Positions 62,440 to 64,000 of a DNA stretch of 64,000 nt are shown here, piece after piece. The stretch lies in assembly GCA_018340375.1 (NCBI GenBank), contig JAFFJZ010000003.1, positions 2,356,001 through 2,420,000 on the forward strand, in the 5' to 3' direction. The stretch comes from Gonatopus flavifemur. Taxonomy: Eukaryota > Arthropoda > Insecta > Hymenoptera > Dryinidae. How positions within the stretch are numbered: position 1 is the stretch's first letter; each line of letters opens with the position of its first letter. A program made the translations under genes and the position numbers. The notes beneath the pieces are model-generated. The model was given only the letters and a program-made list of their open reading frames with translations, was not told the DNA's origin and searched no databases.

Positions 62440-64000
62440 GTCAATCTGTTTGAAAAACTAAGAAAATATTGGCAAACACATGATGAACCAAAGAGGTCGA
62501 ATGATGCTCAAAGAGTAGACTTTGCCCTTGAAATTTCCCACTGAGATATTCAACTTTGGAATAATCTTAGTAATCTCAACTGAGGCCTAAACATTTGGCA
62601 ACCTACTGTATATAATCAACATATATAGATACCATTAGGATGGAAAGGAATCCAAAACAGGGAGATATTATCGATGAAACTAGAAAGGATGTTTTATCAT
62701 TTCTCCAATCTCATGGGTTTATATTTTTCTACCTTTCAAAATCTTTCAGAATTTTATGAAAGCTTCAATGACTTTTATTCAAAGATCGAAGATTTCATTG
62801 TAATATTCCTGATGAATCTGAATATGTTCCACAAGTTCAAGGTATGTTGAATGCATGTACAGATATGTATAAAGCGTACCCTAATGTATTCATGTCGTAT
62901 GTACAACGGATAAACAAAATATCTTCTCAACACAAAATAATAACCATGCAAAATGAGTTACTCAAGCATGTTAATACATCCATGTACGGTTGAGCATACA
63001 ATAACGATAATAACGGAGCCTAACGCTGTGAAGAGTAGTTGAAATGTTTTTGCATGTCTTTTGCATGTCTTTTGTCGTATACAGTTATTGCACACATCCA
63101 TAAGTAAGAAGATAAATATTTCTATATATTGAGAGAAATTAGTATACAAAACAGCTTACCCACAAAATTCGCCTGTGCATCGTCCTATTACTTCATCCAT
63201 TCATGCAACAAAGCGAACAAAATCATTGCGTATTACATTGTATCAAAATTTCATGTACATCATATTCACTGAATTGCAACAATAATCTCATCTCATGTAT
63301 AATCATGTTTTTATACCTCTTCGTAACGCATCATTCAACAAAGATATCGTCTAAAACTTATCGAGAAATTTTATATCAATAGCCTTTTAAGTGAAATTTT
63401 CAATTCTTGATGATCGAATCAAGAATTCAGTTATATATAATTGGATTTGTCAGTTTTGCTATATTGTATGATCCATAGCAGTAAATGCAGTGGAGTAACT
63501 GAATCTTCATTCATATGTCATTGAAATTTCAAGGAATTTTCAATCGCGTGAATGGAAATTGCTTTCATCGCATGTGTTTGACGCTCCAGGTAGGAATTTC
63601 TAATGATTTTGTTCCTGACCACTGTCATATCGAAACCATAATTAAATTCAAAGCGTTCATTTTTATCGTAAGCAACAAATACTGACCGAAGCAATACCAC
63701 ACAAGGAGGAGAATCATTTCTCCCTGTTAGTTATTCATTCCAATTGATCTCAAGGGGTCGTAATTTGAGTCACCTATCACCTCAAACAAAAGCTCTGACT
63801 CCACAACTCTGTTCAGACACTCAAGAATTGTTATCCATCGATACAAACTTTACCTGCTCAATCAACAGATTTGTTAGAATCTTCTCGAAATGTTGGGAGA
63901 GAACTTCATGATAAATTTTTCATCTCATTTTTGAATCAGGAAATCACTTCCCCAGAATACTAAATAAGTTTTGGGAATGTTTGTTAACAATATTTTACGA
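62440..64000. other. AT-rich non-coding stretch
   Basis: No gene is supported. An 11-bp unit TTTTGCATGTC is doubled at 63048-63069, and an inverted repeat lies at 63402-63427. The remaining frames (62958-63149 and 63518-63700, both -) are short and unrecognisable. Confidence 0.5.
63402..63427. repeat. Inverted repeat, 10-bp perfect arms
   Basis: AATTCTTGAT and ATCAAGAATT surround the 6-nt loop GATCGA, which is itself nearly symmetric. It may be a binding site or a chance hairpin. Non-coding. Confidence 0.55.

Noticed and set aside
1..64000. CRISPR arrays, prokaryotic operons, phage or integrated viral genes
   Set aside because: No regularly spaced repeats, no long frames and no recognisable viral or bacterial protein motifs were seen. 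The sequence is eukaryotic.

Overview
This is eukaryotic, AT-rich DNA (roughly two thirds A+T) and almost certainly insect. No reading frame exceeds 135 codons in 64 kb, no operon-like packing or ribosome binding sites are visible, and the repeats are TA-flanked MITEs, decayed LINE retrotransposons and short microsatellites. One candidate promoter has an arthropod-type initiator (TCAGT) with a DPE-like element. Hymenoptera would fit the AT-rich but TCGA/CGA-rich texture, but this is an impression and the order is not determined. The window reads as gene-desert or long-intron sequence. No complete gene, rRNA, tRNA or CRISPR array could be supported.

Layout. 1-6.9 kb: plain AT-rich DNA with a perfect palindrome (226-243) and a slightly richer block near 5.45-5.70 kb. 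6.95-7.27 kb: C-terminal tail of a decayed LINE on the + strand. 10.2-13.9 kb: the most gene-like part, with a (CT)n tract, a GC-rich mini-exon or TATA/initiator candidate at 11091-11125 (-), and a CpG-rich islet at 13761-13862 that on the - strand reads as initiator, DPE-like element, short leader, ATG, four codons and a strong splice donor. 14.2-14.9 kb: a diverged pair of about 170 bp direct repeats. 16.44-17.17 kb: a decayed LINE reverse-transcriptase relic on the - strand. 18.45 kb: a second - strand mini-exon candidate. 18.84-19.20 kb: two adjacent MITEs. 29.4-29.9 kb: a - strand exon candidate ending in a consensus GTAAGT donor, then polypurine tracts. 30.87-30.96 kb: a + strand first-exon candidate. 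31.17, 33.42 and 53.09 kb: three members of one MITE family with CTCTCTRAAT termini. 37.7-38.3 kb: two strong inverted repeats. 39-64 kb: mostly featureless AT-rich sequence with several isolated protein-like frames (39.2, 49.8, 62.0 kb), a 72-nt in-frame exon candidate at 59.73 kb, and a fourth MITE family at 59.46 kb.

How the parts may work together. The - strand candidates at 29444-29404, 18481-18448 and 11125-11091 can be read as one phase-consistent chain of tiny exons separated by introns of 7-11 kb. The promoter/first exon at 13.8 kb would be an alternative start joining in the same phase. This is an inference. By a rough count, a window of this size should contain about as many AGGTRAG-type donors by chance as I found, so the splice calls have low confidence until RNA-seq or comparative data are seen. 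The MITE and repeat calls rest on directly visible terminal inverted repeats and are the firmest part of the annotation.
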